A stretch of 7,464 bases of DNA from Bordetella parapertussis (GCA_945911685.1 CAMEAW010000137.1:1-7464); one strand, 5' to 3'. Positions 1 to 7,083 are shown, counted from the first letter of the stretch. Made by a program: numbers and translations. Notes: generated by a model from the sequence alone, not told the origin.

Positions 1-483
1 GCCATCTCGTTAGTCGACTCAAGCGAGATTAAATACCTCAAGGCGATCGAGCGCATCATCAAAAAGACGATTCCTCAATTACCTGCGCCAACGGGCTGGA
101 CCGCCTCACCTCCCTCACCACACGGTGCCGATGACGAGGCCCGTGCCGAAGGCCGGCGCGATGGTCAGCGCCGTCCACAGCAACGCTCAGCACGCCCTAG
201 TGGCGCCGGTGCCGGGGCACGCCCAGCGCGCTCGGGTCAGGGGCCAAGCAGCGCACCACGCCGCGATTCGCAGGGCGATAGCCGCTCGGCGCCGCGTCGT
301 GACGCACCGGCCGCGGGTGCGCGTACACCTCACAGCGCTGGTGGCGCGGTCAGATCCGGCACTGGCATGGGCACTGGCGCACGTACAGGGTCGCGCACTG
401 GTGCACCAAGCGGATCCGCCCCGCGCAGCGCCACCGGCGATCAGGCAAATCGCCCACGTCGTCCGGCTCTCTTTAACAAGTAA
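1..483 (+). CDS. rhlE: DEAD-box RNA helicase (RhlE-type), C-terminal part
   Basis: An open frame enters from the left edge in frame 1 and ends at TAA 481-483, leaving 160 residues without their start. The first ~27 residues (AISLVDSSEIKYLKAIERII, then KKTIP) match the end of the second RecA-like domain of RhlE-type helicases, just after the lost motif VI; E. coli RhlE has a closely similar ALSLV...LLKKEIP stretch. The other ~130 residues are a low-complexity tail rich in Arg, Gly, Ser, Ala and Pro, ending RPRRPALFNK, as expected for the disordered RNA-binding extension of this family. Such ATP-dependent helicases act in the cytoplasm in ribosome maturation and RNA turnover. The domains that would prove the family lie outside the window, so assignment to RhlE rather than another DEAD-box paralog is an inference. 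prfC follows 47 bases downstream on the same strand. Confidence 0.8.
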   Translation, partial: AISLVDSSEIKYLKAIERIIKKTIPQLPAPTGWTASPPSPHGADDEARAEGRRDGQRRPQQRSARPSGAGAGARPARSGQGPSSAPRRDSQGDSRSAPRRDAPAAGARTPHSAGGAVRSGTGMGTGARTGSRTGAPSGSAPRSATGDQANRPRRPALFNK

Positions 484-494
484 ATTGCACGCAC

Positions 495-517
495 ACAGGC
501 TGGCTGCGCCAGCCTGT
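495..517 (+). other. Perfect 9-bp hairpin in the rhlE-prfC gap
   Basis: ACAGGCTGG (495-503) and CCAGCCTGT (509-517) are exact reverse complements around a CTGCG loop. The hairpin begins 11 bases after the helicase stop and ends 13 bases before the prfC ATG. AAAATT rather than a U-tract follows, so it is not a convincing intrinsic terminator for the + strand. It may stabilise the helicase mRNA 3' end, or reduce ribosome access to prfC, which lacks a clear Shine-Dalgarno sequence. Confidence 0.55.
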
Positions 518-530
518 AAAATTCGCCACC

Positions 531-2141
531 ATGAGTATTCAAACTGAAGTCGCACGGCGCCGAACGTTCGCCATTATTTCGCACCCTGATGCCGGTAAAA
601 CGACGCTCACCGAAAAGCTGTTGCTTTTTGCGGGTGCGATCCAAATCGCCGGTAGTGTTAAAGCACGCAAGGCTTCGCGCCATGCGTCCTCTGACTGGAT
701 GGAAATCGAAAAACAACGTGGCATCTCGGTCGCCTCGTCGGTCATGCAGATGGAATACCGCGATTGCGTGATCAACCTGCTTGATACCCCAGGTCACCAA
801 GACTTTTCTGAAGACACCTATCGTGTACTCACTGCGGTTGACGCAGCTCTGATGGTGATTGACGCGGCCAACGGGGTCGAGCCACAAACTATCCGTTTGC
901 TGCAGGTTTGTCGCGCCCGCAATACCCCCATCATCACTTTCATTAACAAGATGGATCGCGAAGTCCGCGAACCGCTTGAACTGTTATCTGAAATCGAGCA
1001 ACATATCGGTATGGACGCTGTGCCGTTTTCGTGGCCAGTTGGCATGGGCAAGGCCTTTGGTGGCGTCTTTGATATTCAGCGCGACCGGATGCGTTTATTC
1101 AAATCCGGGCAAGAGCGTCGTAACGACACCGGCGACGACTTTATCGACGGGCTCGACAACCCAGAAATTGCCAGTCGGTTTGGCCGCTCTTTTGAACAAG
1201 CTAAAGGCGAGATCGAACTCATTCAAGCGGCAGCACCTGTTTTTGACCCGGCAGCCTTTCTGGCGGGCAAACAGACCCCAGTCTTTTTTGGTTCGGCGAT
1301 TAACAATTTTGGCGTTCAAGAAGTGCTTGATGCGCTGGTCGATCAGGCTCCACCGCCGGGCTCGCGTCAAGCGCTCGAGCGCATCGTGCACCCCGAAGAA
1401 CCCAAGTTCACAGGAGTAGTCTTTAAAGTACAAGCCAACATGGATCCGGCGCATCGAGATCGCGTGGCCTTTGTACGCGTCAGCTCGGGCAAGTTTGAGC
1501 GTGGCATGCGGCTCAAGGTGTCGCGTAACAACAAAGAGATTCGCCCCAACAACGTCGTGTCGTTTTTATCGCAACGCCGCGAGCTCGTTGACGAGGCCTA
1601 CGCCGGTGATGTGATTGGCATCCCCAATCATGGCATTTTGCACTTGGGTGATGTCTTAACCGAAGGTGAGGCTTTGCACTTTACGGGTTTGCCATTCTTC
1701 GCGCCCGAGCTTTTTCAGGCGGTTGAAACCAAAGATCCCTTGCGTACCAAACAACTTCGCACTGGTCTACTTCAACTCGGCGAAGAGGGTGCGATTCAAG
1801 TGTTCAGGCCGTTGGTCGCAGGCGGCGCACTGCTACTGGGTGCGGTCGGTCAGTTGCAGTTTGAGGTTGTGGCCCACCGCCTGCAAGCCGAGTATGGCGC
1901 TGAAGCCCGGCTCATGTCGTCACGCTACAACATGGCACGCTGGGTCACCGCCGAAGACCCCAAAGAATTACGCAAATTCATCGATGCCAACGTCTCAAAC
2001 ATCGCCTATGATGTGGTCGAAGCACCAGCGTTTTTGGTGAGTTCAACGGCTCAGCTGCGTGTTGCCGAAGAGCGCTACCCGGCGATTCGTTTTCACGCCA
2101 TGCGCGAGCATGGCGGTCAAGTGTTTGCCGATAAAGTTTAA
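531..2141 (+). CDS. prfC: Peptide chain release factor 3 (RF3), translational GTPase
   Basis: RF3 is a cytoplasmic GTPase that removes RF1 or RF2 from the ribosome after peptide release. The 536-residue protein is close to the usual ~529. GTPase motifs are complete and ordered: P-loop HPDAGKT (18-24), switch I RGIS (63-66), DTPGHQDF (85-92), NKMD (139-142) and GSA (254-256). The second domain follows, with the RF3 signature QANMDPAHRDRVAF near residue 301. The C-terminal domain has the family's EEGAIQVFRP and VGAVGQLQFEVV stretches, and ends in RYPAIRFHAMREHGG. HQDFSEDTYR separates it from EF-G and other relatives. The ATG at 531 gives a normal short lead before RRRTFAIISHPDAGKT; no good Shine-Dalgarno precedes it, only TTCGCCACC after a hairpin. 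The next gene starts 23 bases after the stop, so the two may be cotranscribed. Confidence 0.97.
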   Translation: MSIQTEVARRRTFAIISHPDAGKTTLTEKLLLFAGAIQIAGSVKARKASRHASSDWMEIEKQRGISVASSVMQMEYRDCVINLLDTPGHQDFSEDTYRVLTAVDAALMVIDAANGVEPQTIRLLQVCRARNTPIITFINKMDREVREPLELLSEIEQHIGMDAVPFSWPVGMGKAFGGVFDIQRDRMRLFKSGQERRNDTGDDFIDGLDNPEIASRFGRSFEQAKGEIELIQAAAPVFDPAAFLAGKQTPVFFGSAINNFGVQEVLDALVDQAPPPGSRQALERIVHPEEPKFTGVVFKVQANMDPAHRDRVAFVRVSSGKFERGMRLKVSRNNKEIRPNNVVSFLSQRRELVDEAYAGDVIGIPNHGILHLGDVLTEGEALHFTGLPFFAPELFQAVETKDPLRTKQLRTGLLQLGEEGAIQVFRPLVAGGALLLGAVGQLQFEVVAHRLQAEYGAEARLMSSRYNMARWVTAEDPKELRKFIDANVSNIAYDVVEAPAFLVSSTAQLRVAEERYPAIRFHAMREHGGQVFADKV

Positions 2142-2164
2142 ACCCCGCCCCTCAGAGATTCCTT

Positions 2165-2821
2165 ATGTCCTGGCGTGTCTTAATTGTCTTTTTAGTGCTT
2201 GCCGCCGTAGCCTCATGGCAGGGCGGCGTGCAATTAGGCAATTGGCTGGTGACGCGCGCGCCTGATACTGTGGCGTCGGTCGCCGACAAAGACTACAAAG
2301 CCTTAAAGCTCGACGCCCTCGGCCGTCCAATTACCGCGCAGCCGCCACAGCCCCGCATCGATGGCAGCTTGGGTGTGCCGCGCGAGCTTAATCCGATCGA
2401 ATGGGCAATTGAGGCCATTACGGCTGATGACTTTGAAATTGATCCCAACAGAATGAAGGTAGGCGCCGACGATGACGATGAGAATTCGGTCAGCGAAGGC
2501 TCAGAAACCGCAGACGCGAGGCGTTTAGCGCAAGACAACACGCAGCGCACTGACCGCCCTGATGTTGCCACAAACCAGTCTGGCACTTCTGGCTCTGCAC
2601 AGCGCCCCGCGGCGCCACCCGTACCGCCAGGCATTACCGTGACCGTAACCACATGGCAGCAATCACTGAAACAAGAACTTGAACAATGTACGAAGGTGGG
2701 CTTTTTTCAACGCCCAACTTGCTCGCAAAACGCCCGCAACAAATACTGCGCACCCAATGATGCTTGGGGAAGAACCCCCGACTGCCCCGCGCGGCAAAAC
2801 GAACAACTCCTCGGCAACTAG
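2165..2821 (+). CDS. Anchored or secreted protein with a four-cysteine C-terminal domain, function unknown
   Basis: I cannot assign a function to this 218-residue protein. Residues 4-17 form one hydrophobic segment after a short SWR lead, fitting a membrane anchor or an uncleaved signal, so the rest is probably periplasmic. The middle is polar and disordered, with an acidic run ADDDDE (101-106) and a Pro-rich linker (148-155). The C-terminus is compact: cysteines 175, 186, 195 and 207 spaced C-x10-C-x8-C-x11-C, with GFFQRPTC, RNKYC and AWGR between them. That spacing suggests two disulfides or a metal site. From memory, similar Cys/RNKYC tails occur in uncharacterised betaproteobacterial proteins; this is unchecked. 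The start has a weak AGAG about 7 bases upstream. The gene follows prfC by 23 bases and its stop overlaps the convergent rpoN stop, with no terminator between. Confidence 0.8.
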   Translation: MSWRVLIVFLVLAAVASWQGGVQLGNWLVTRAPDTVASVADKDYKALKLDALGRPITAQPPQPRIDGSLGVPRELNPIEWAIEAITADDFEIDPNRMKVGADDDDENSVSEGSETADARRLAQDNTQRTDRPDVATNQSGTSGSAQRPAAPPVPPGITVTVTTWQQSLKQELEQCTKVGFFQRPTCSQNARNKYCAPNDAWGRTPDCPARQNEQLLGN

Positions 2822-4323
2822 CGAGCGCCCGCTTGCGACTTGCGTAGCGGTGCCGTCGGGATACGCAATAACTCTCGATATTTAGCCACCGTTCGCCGCG
2901 CAATCGTGATCCCATCTTGGTCGAGCAAACTCACCAGTTGGCTATCCGACAAAGGCTTTTTGCGATCTTCACTTGTAATCAAAATTTGAATGCGTGTTTG
3001 TACGGCGGTGGCCGACGTGGCCTCTTTCCCCTCGGTGGTTAAGCCAGTACTAAAGAAGCGCTTAAGCTCAAAGGTGCCGTGCGGCGTCAGCATAAATTTT
3101 TGCGTAGTTGCCCGCGAAATCGTCGACTCATGCATACCAATCTCGGCAGCGATATCTTTAAGTGTCAGCGGACGCACCGCCCCCCAGCCGCTTGAAAAAA
3201 ACGCCTGCTGATGGGCAACAATCACCTGCGATACTTTCAAAATAGTTTCAAACCGCTGCGCCACATTTCGAATCATCCAGCGCGCCTCTTGCAACTGGCC
3301 GTGCAACGCCGCATGCGCGCCGCTTCGTGGGCTGCCTAGGGCTTCGGCATACATCGCATTGACGCGCAACTTGGGCATCACAGACTCATTAAGCGACACC
3401 ACCCAGCCCTTACGCGTTTTTCGTACCAACACGTCGGGCACCGCAAAGTCGGCCGCAGGGATGTTCCAGGCGCTTGCGGGTCGGGGGTTGAGCTGAACGA
3501 TCAACGCATGAGCGCGCTTGAGCAGCTCGGCGTCACATTGCAATACCTCGCGCAGCTTAAGCATATTGCCGGTTGCCAACACCGCGAGGTGATGCCGACA
3601 CACCGTACGCGTCAGAGCAAGCAACTCTAAATCTTGCAACGCCTCAAGGCGCTGAGGATCGCCGAACTGCAGTTGTAAATCAAGGCACTCGCCCAGATCA
3701 CGGGCGCCGACACCAGGTGGGTCAAACGACTGCAGCATTTTTAAAGCGCACCGAAAATCCTCTTCTTCGAGGCCAAGCTCCGGCTTCAGCCAACTGGCAA
3801 TCTCGTCAAGCGGCGACGCTAACCAGCCATCATCATCGAGCTCGTCAATCAATAGCTCGACAATCGCCGCGTCACGCTTGCTTAAACGCGTCAGTCCTAA
3901 TTGTTCAAGCAAATACTCTCTTAAATTACTTTCGCGAGCGGGTTCTGGGCGCTCAGAAAAATCATCGTCGCGCGATCCGCGCGCCTCGGCCGAGAACTCA
4001 AGTCGGTCGCGCTCGGGTGCACGCTCTGAGGCTGGGGAGTAGTCTGTATTGGGCTCGGGTGTTGCGTCCTGACCACGCTCGTCATGGCTCTGGTTGAGGC
4101 CAAATTCTGTGTTTTCTTGGCCAACACGCAAACTCGCCGCAGCACCGCCCGGCTCGTACAATGGCGTGCCTTCTTGTTCTAAGAGGGGGTTTTCAGCCAA
4201 CGCCCGAGAGACTTCTGCCTCAAGATCTAACGTCGAAAGCTGCAACAGCTTGATCGACTGTTGCAGTGCGGGGGTCAAGGTCAAATGTTGACCCTGACGA
4301 AGCTCGAGAAAATTGCGACTCAT
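2818..4323 (-). CDS. rpoN: RNA polymerase sigma-54 factor
   Basis: Sigma-54 directs RNA polymerase to -24/-12 promoters, which need an AAA+ activator to open. From the ATG at 4323 the protein has 501 residues (E. coli 477). Region I is Gln/Leu-rich (LELRQGQHLTLTPALQQSIK, then LLQLS). An acidic linker of ~70 residues follows, then the core-binding region, a helix-turn-helix (about 386-408, DIAAEIGMHESTISR), the KFMLTPHGTFELKRFFS stretch, and an intact RpoN box ARRTVAKYR (475-483) that reads the -24 element. All functional parts are present. The start was chosen by family length. An in-frame ATG at 4341 and a GTG at 4359 would add 6 or 12 residues; the GTG has the best ribosome site (GAGG, 7-base gap), so a longer form is possible. 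The usual neighbours lptB, hpf and ptsN are absent. Confidence 0.95.
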   Translation of the reverse strand: MSRNFLELRQGQHLTLTPALQQSIKLLQLSTLDLEAEVSRALAENPLLEQEGTPLYEPGGAAASLRVGQENTEFGLNQSHDERGQDATPEPNTDYSPASERAPERDRLEFSAEARGSRDDDFSERPEPARESNLREYLLEQLGLTRLSKRDAAIVELLIDELDDDGWLASPLDEIASWLKPELGLEEEDFRCALKMLQSFDPPGVGARDLGECLDLQLQFGDPQRLEALQDLELLALTRTVCRHHLAVLATGNMLKLREVLQCDAELLKRAHALIVQLNPRPASAWNIPAADFAVPDVLVRKTRKGWVVSLNESVMPKLRVNAMYAEALGSPRSGAHAALHGQLQEARWMIRNVAQRFETILKVSQVIVAHQQAFFSSGWGAVRPLTLKDIAAEIGMHESTISRATTQKFMLTPHGTFELKRFFSTGLTTEGKEATSATAVQTRIQILITSEDRKKPLSDSQLVSLLDQDGITIARRTVAKYRELLRIPTAPLRKSQAGAR

Positions 4324-4339
4324 AGGTACAATATTTTGC

Positions 4340-4987
4340 ATGATGAATCGAAACAGCACTACACCGCCTCAAAAAGACACCCCTTTACTGGGAATCATCC
4401 TGCTGCGGCTGGCGCTACCGCGTCTTGTGACGCGGATCACCATTATTTTAACGGCTATTGCCCTCGTCATTTATTGCGCGCAACGGATCCTGCAGTCAGG
4501 TAAAGCTTGGCTTGAGTTTGCCATCAAGCTCACGGGGCTCTCCGAAATTCTTGGCAAAACAGTCATCGATTTTGTCCTTCAATATCAAAAGTATTTCTGG
4601 TGGTTTGTCATTTTTATTTTGGTCTTAATCGCCATCAGCAGCGTGATAAGTTACTTACGCAGCAGCCTCAAGCGAGGCCGGGCGGCTTTAGTACCGCTCA
4701 GCGATGTGCGCAAACTCTGTGCACAACTCAGCCCTGAGGGTCTGGATATTTTGAATTGGGTCTGGAAAGATCAAACTCAACCGGTGACTGTTGGTGTTTT
4801 ACAAACCGTGCTGACCCAGCGCAGCAGCGGGCGAGCACGCAAGCTTGCCTTGGCGCGGGACCAGCAATTCGAGCTTCAGGCGGCGTTACAAAACCGGCCG
4901 GTTGACCACCCGGGCGCGGGCGCTCCCAACCGCGTGTTGCCGCCCGCCAACGATGCCAGGCAGCGCGAACCCACCATGCTTGCTTAA
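4340..4987 (+). CDS. Two-helix inner-membrane protein, function unknown
   Basis: I do not recognise a family for this 215-residue protein. It has a short polar N-terminus, then a hydrophobic segment at about 30-47 (VTRITIILTAIALVIYCA) and a second at 85-106 (YFWWFVIFILVLIAISSVIS and following). Between them lies an amphipathic stretch; after the second comes a basic SLKRGRAAL turn, which by the positive-inside rule puts both ends in the cytoplasm. The soluble part (~115-190) contains LSPEGLDILNWVWKDQTQPV, which looks like the start of a small helical or winged-helix fold, but this is only an impression. The last ~30 residues are Pro/Arg-rich and probably disordered. The start may be ATG 4340 or 4343; a TTG at 4313 would overlap rpoN. 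No strong Shine-Dalgarno is seen. It diverges from rpoN with only 16 bases between starts. Confidence 0.75.
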   Translation: MMNRNSTTPPQKDTPLLGIILLRLALPRLVTRITIILTAIALVIYCAQRILQSGKAWLEFAIKLTGLSEILGKTVIDFVLQYQKYFWWFVIFILVLIAISSVISYLRSSLKRGRAALVPLSDVRKLCAQLSPEGLDILNWVWKDQTQPVTVGVLQTVLTQRSSGRARKLALARDQQFELQAALQNRPVDHPGAGAPNRVLPPANDARQREPTMLA

Positions 4988-5112
4988 CTCACTTAATGAC
5001 TGGTCACACGCTGGCCAAATCATACCCAGGTACCTCTCAAGCACCACACAAGGCTCCCAGTAAGCGTGCGCTGCGCTTGCGTTTACGGCCAATTTATGTT
5101 CGACTAGAGGCT
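4988..5112. other. Gap upstream of the leucine leader frame
   Basis: I see no supported gene here. An open frame from ATG 4996 runs in phase into the leader peptide, but it has no ribosome site and its first 39 residues look random. The leuA promoter should lie here, or further up, if the leader is transcribed on its own. A TTGCGT at 5077-5082 resembles a -35 box, but no -10 box sits at the right distance; TATGTT at 5095-5100 is only 12 bases away. No promoter is called. Confidence 0.4.
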
Positions 5113-5253
5113 ATGAACGCGCTTGCCACAGGCCTCGCCTGCCCTCACACACACTGCCCGGCCACGTTAGGTCGCGGTCAAGCTGTGTCTGGCAACTACG
5201 CTGACACGCTAGGGCTACTATCGCTACTACTAGCGATCGGTTGCCGGGCCTAG
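5113..5253 (+). CDS. Candidate leucine-rich leader peptide of leuA (leuL-like)
   Basis: This short frame ends in DTLGLLSLLLAIGCRA. Six of its eight codons from 5209 to 5232 are CTA, in the pattern CTA-GGG-CTA-CTA-TCG-CTA-CTA-CTA. CTA is seldom used by the long genes in this window and is the codon repeated in the enteric leuL leader, so a ribosome here would sense charged leucine tRNA. The frame ends 150 bases before leuA, as expected for a leader. The start is uncertain. ATG 5113 (46 residues) has AGAGG only 2 bases upstream, which is too close to be ideal. GTG 5185 would give a more typical 22 residues, but its best Shine-Dalgarno-like AGG is 13 bases away. The stop TAG (5251-5253) directly follows a strand that joins two alternative RNA helices. 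The peptide itself probably has no function. Confidence 0.6.
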   Translation: MNALATGLACPHTHCPATLGRGQAVSGNYADTLGLLSLLLAIGCRA

Positions 5254-5284
5254 TGCCCGTGGCAGTCCGGCAACCAACCGCCAC
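5187..5284 (+). promoter_or_regulatory. Candidate leuA attenuator with mutually exclusive RNA helices
   Basis: Strand 2 (5239-5249) can pair over 11 bp with strand 1 (5187-5197, three G-U pairs), enclosing the CTA codons in the loop. It can also pair over 11 bp with strand 3 (5265-5275, nine consecutive Watson-Crick pairs, then one G-U and a C-G). Both pairings cannot exist together. A third helix, GTGGC 5259-5263 with GCCAC 5280-5284, conflicts with 2:3 unless it forms a pseudoknot. The codon run also has its own 7-bp hairpin (5220-5226 with 5231-5237). A ribosome stalled at the CTA codons would cover strand 1 and leave 2:3 free to form; one reaching the stop would cover strand 2. This is attenuator logic, but no strong hairpin with a U-tract follows, so the output step is not identified. 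Confidence 0.55.
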
Positions 5285-5345
5285 CCCAGCTATAGCCTTT
5301 CTCAAAAATTTTTAGATTTGATCCAAACCCTGGCTTATTTACGCC
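5271..5345 (+). promoter_or_regulatory. C-rich, G-poor stretch, possible Rho entry region in the leuA leader
   Basis: By hand count these 75 bases hold about 25 C and 8 G, a strong C-over-G bias in an untranslated part of the leader. Rho loading sites have this composition. The left end overlaps strand 3 of the attenuator, so folding could hide or expose it. It contains the AT-rich palindrome AAAAATTTTT near 5304-5313, which has no G+C stem. Function is inferred from composition and position only. Confidence 0.3.
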
Positions 5346-5347
5346 AT

Positions 5348-5380
5348 CGATGAACACGGGTCGCACGCACCCTGGCATCG
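5348..5380 (+). other. Small imperfect hairpin upstream of the leuA ribosome site
   Basis: CGATG (5348-5352) pairs with CATCG (5376-5380). Inside, GGGT (5358-5361) pairs with ACCC (5369-5372) around a 7-base loop, with an internal loop of 5 and 3 bases between the stems. It ends 13 bases before the AAGG ribosome site at 5394-5397, which stays single-stranded. It may only be chance pairing. Confidence 0.3.
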
Positions 5381-5403
5381 CTTAAACAGATTTAAGGTTA
5401 ATC

Positions 5404-7074
5404 ATGCTTTCGAATCCCGCCACAAAATATATCCCGTTCAAACCCTTCGAACGCGATTTTTCAGAGCGTACTTGGCCCACTAAAAAAATTACACATCCGC
5501 CCGTTTGGATGAGTACCGACTTGCGTGATGGCAATCAGTCGCTGATCGAACCCATGAGTGTTGAGCGCAAGCTGCGGTTTTTTGAACTGCTGGTCAAGAT
5601 CGGCTTCAAAGAGATCGAGGTTGGATTCCCGTCGGCCTCTCAAACAGATTTTGATTTTGTACGCAAGCTGGTTGACGACAAACTGATCCCAGACGATGTC
5701 ACCATCATTGCACTCACACAGGCTCGCCCCGAACTCATCGAGCGCACCGTTGAGTCAGCGGCTGGTGCCAAGCGTGCCATGATCCACCTCTACAACGCTT
5801 GCGCACCTGGCTTTCGCCGTATTGTCTTCAATATGAACCGCCAAGAAGTTAAACAGGTGGCACTTGAAGGCACGCAATGCGTGATGGACTGCATGGCCAA
5901 GTATCCGCAAACACACTGGCTCTATGAGTACTCGCCTGAAGTGTTTAGCACCACCGAGCCCGACTTTGCGCTTGAGGTCTGTAACGCTGTGACCGCGTTG
6001 TATCAGCCCACCCCACAGAAAAAAATTATCTATAACTTGCCCGCCACGATTGAGGCCACCACGCCCAACATGTATGCCGATCAAATCGAATACATGCATA
6101 ACAATCTGCATAAGCGTGATTCAGTGATTGTCAGCTTGCATCCGCACAACGATCGCGGCACCGCCGTCGCAGCGGCCGAGTTAGGCTTAATGGCTGGCGC
6201 CGATCGCGTTGAGGGCTGCCTGTTTGGTAACGGTGAACGTACCGGTAACGTTGACTTAGTAACCTTGGCCTTAAATCTTTATACGCAAGGCATTCACCCT
6301 GGGCTTGATTTCTCAGACATCGACGAAGTGCGTCGCTGCGTTGAATTTTGCAATCAGTTGCCGGTGCACCCACGTCATCCGTATGCCGGCGACTTAGTAT
6401 TCACCGCCTTCTCGGGTTCGCATCAAGATGCGATCAAAAAAGGCTTTGCGGTACAAAAAACCGATGCCATCTGGGAAGTCCCTTACTTGCCAATCGACCC
6501 TGCCGATCTGGGTCGCAGTTACGACGCCGTAATTCGCGTCAACAGCCAATCTGGCAAGGGTGGTGTGTCGTATTTGCTTGAACAAGAACACGGCTTAGCC
6601 CTGCCGCGCCGTCTGCAAATTGAATTTAGCCGCGCCATTCAACGCGTCACCGACGAAACCGGCCGCGAGGTCACGGCCGAAGCCGTTTACACAATTTTCA
6701 ATGCCGAGTATCTGGCACAAACCGAACCCTGGAAGCTCATCAAGCACAGCATTACTGGCGACCCTGGTGCCGCCGAGGGTAAGCTCTTTACGATTGAAGC
6801 TGAATTTGAAGTTGACGGCGTGCGCCGCGTGCTGAAAGGCGCGGGCGATGGTGCGATTTCTGCCTTTGTAGATTGCTTGGGGATTCCCGTTCGCGTGATG
6901 GATTATCACGAACATGCGATTGGTATTGGCACAGATACGCGTGCTGCTTGCTATGTTGAAGCACGTATCGAAGAGGGCGCAACAGGGTTTGGCGTGGGCA
7001 TTGATCGCGATATCGTCACAGCGTCTTTCAAGGCGGTGCTAAGTGGCTTAAACCGGCATATCAAATCCAGTTAA
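5404..7074 (+). CDS. leuA: 2-isopropylmalate synthase (long, LeuA2-type)
   Basis: LeuA condenses acetyl-CoA with 2-oxoisovalerate to 2-isopropylmalate, the first committed step of leucine synthesis, in the cytoplasm. The 556 residues match the long form known from actinobacteria and pseudomonads rather than the ~520-residue enteric form. The TIM-barrel half has [11 protein letters not shown] with catalytic Arg41 and metal ligand Asp42, then HPHND with metal ligands His246 and His248, then GNGERTGN with Asn282. The spacings 42 to 246 and 246 to 282 equal those I recall for the M. tuberculosis enzyme (81, 285, 321). From about residue 430 lies the regulatory domain ([42 protein letters not shown]), where leucine normally inhibits. 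The ATG at 5404 has AAGG six bases upstream. The gene stands alone, behind the leucine-codon leader and before a terminator-like hairpin, so it is probably monocistronic. Confidence 0.97.
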   Translation: MLSNPATKYIPFKPFERDFSERTWPTKKITHPPVWMSTDLRDGNQSLIEPMSVERKLRFFELLVKIGFKEIEVGFPSASQTDFDFVRKLVDDKLIPDDVTIIALTQARPELIERTVESAAGAKRAMIHLYNACAPGFRRIVFNMNRQEVKQVALEGTQCVMDCMAKYPQTHWLYEYSPEVFSTTEPDFALEVCNAVTALYQPTPQKKIIYNLPATIEATTPNMYADQIEYMHNNLHKRDSVIVSLHPHNDRGTAVAAAELGLMAGADRVEGCLFGNGERTGNVDLVTLALNLYTQGIHPGLDFSDIDEVRRCVEFCNQLPVHPRHPYAGDLVFTAFSGSHQDAIKKGFAVQKTDAIWEVPYLPIDPADLGRSYDAVIRVNSQSGKGGVSYLLEQEHGLALPRRLQIEFSRAIQRVTDETGREVTAEAVYTIFNAEYLAQTEPWKLIKHSITGDPGAAEGKLFTIEAEFEVDGVRRVLKGAGDGAISAFVDCLGIPVRVMDYHEHAIGIGTDTRAACYVEARIEEGATGFGVGIDRDIVTASFKAVLSGLNRHIKSS

Positions 7075-7083
7075 GATTGCCAT

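Noticed and set aside
524..533. GCCACCATGA at the prfC start resembles a eukaryotic Kozak context
   Set aside because: The gene is clearly bacterial and bacteria do not use this signal; it is a coincidence.
125..555. Long open frames on both strands over the helicase tail
   Set aside because: They are shadows of the GC-rich, Arg/Gly/Ala-coding helicase frame, which alone matches a known family; their translations are low-complexity.
3573..4097. A 174-residue open frame opposite rpoN
   Set aside because: It lies wholly within the confidently identified rpoN frame, has no ribosome site, and shows no recognisable motif.
4996..5112. Upstream extension of the leucine leader frame from ATG 4996
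   Set aside because: It has no Shine-Dalgarno sequence, the sequence looks random, and an 85-residue leader would be unusually long.
5303..5314. AAAAATTTTT palindrome as an intrinsic terminator
   Set aside because: It has no G+C stem or loop and would be too unstable; at most it is an AT-rich element.
5371..5390. TGGCATCGCTTAAACA as a sigma-54 promoter for leuA, tempting with rpoN nearby
   Set aside because: The GC of the -12 element is not at the required distance from the GG, so it does not fit the -24/-12 consensus.
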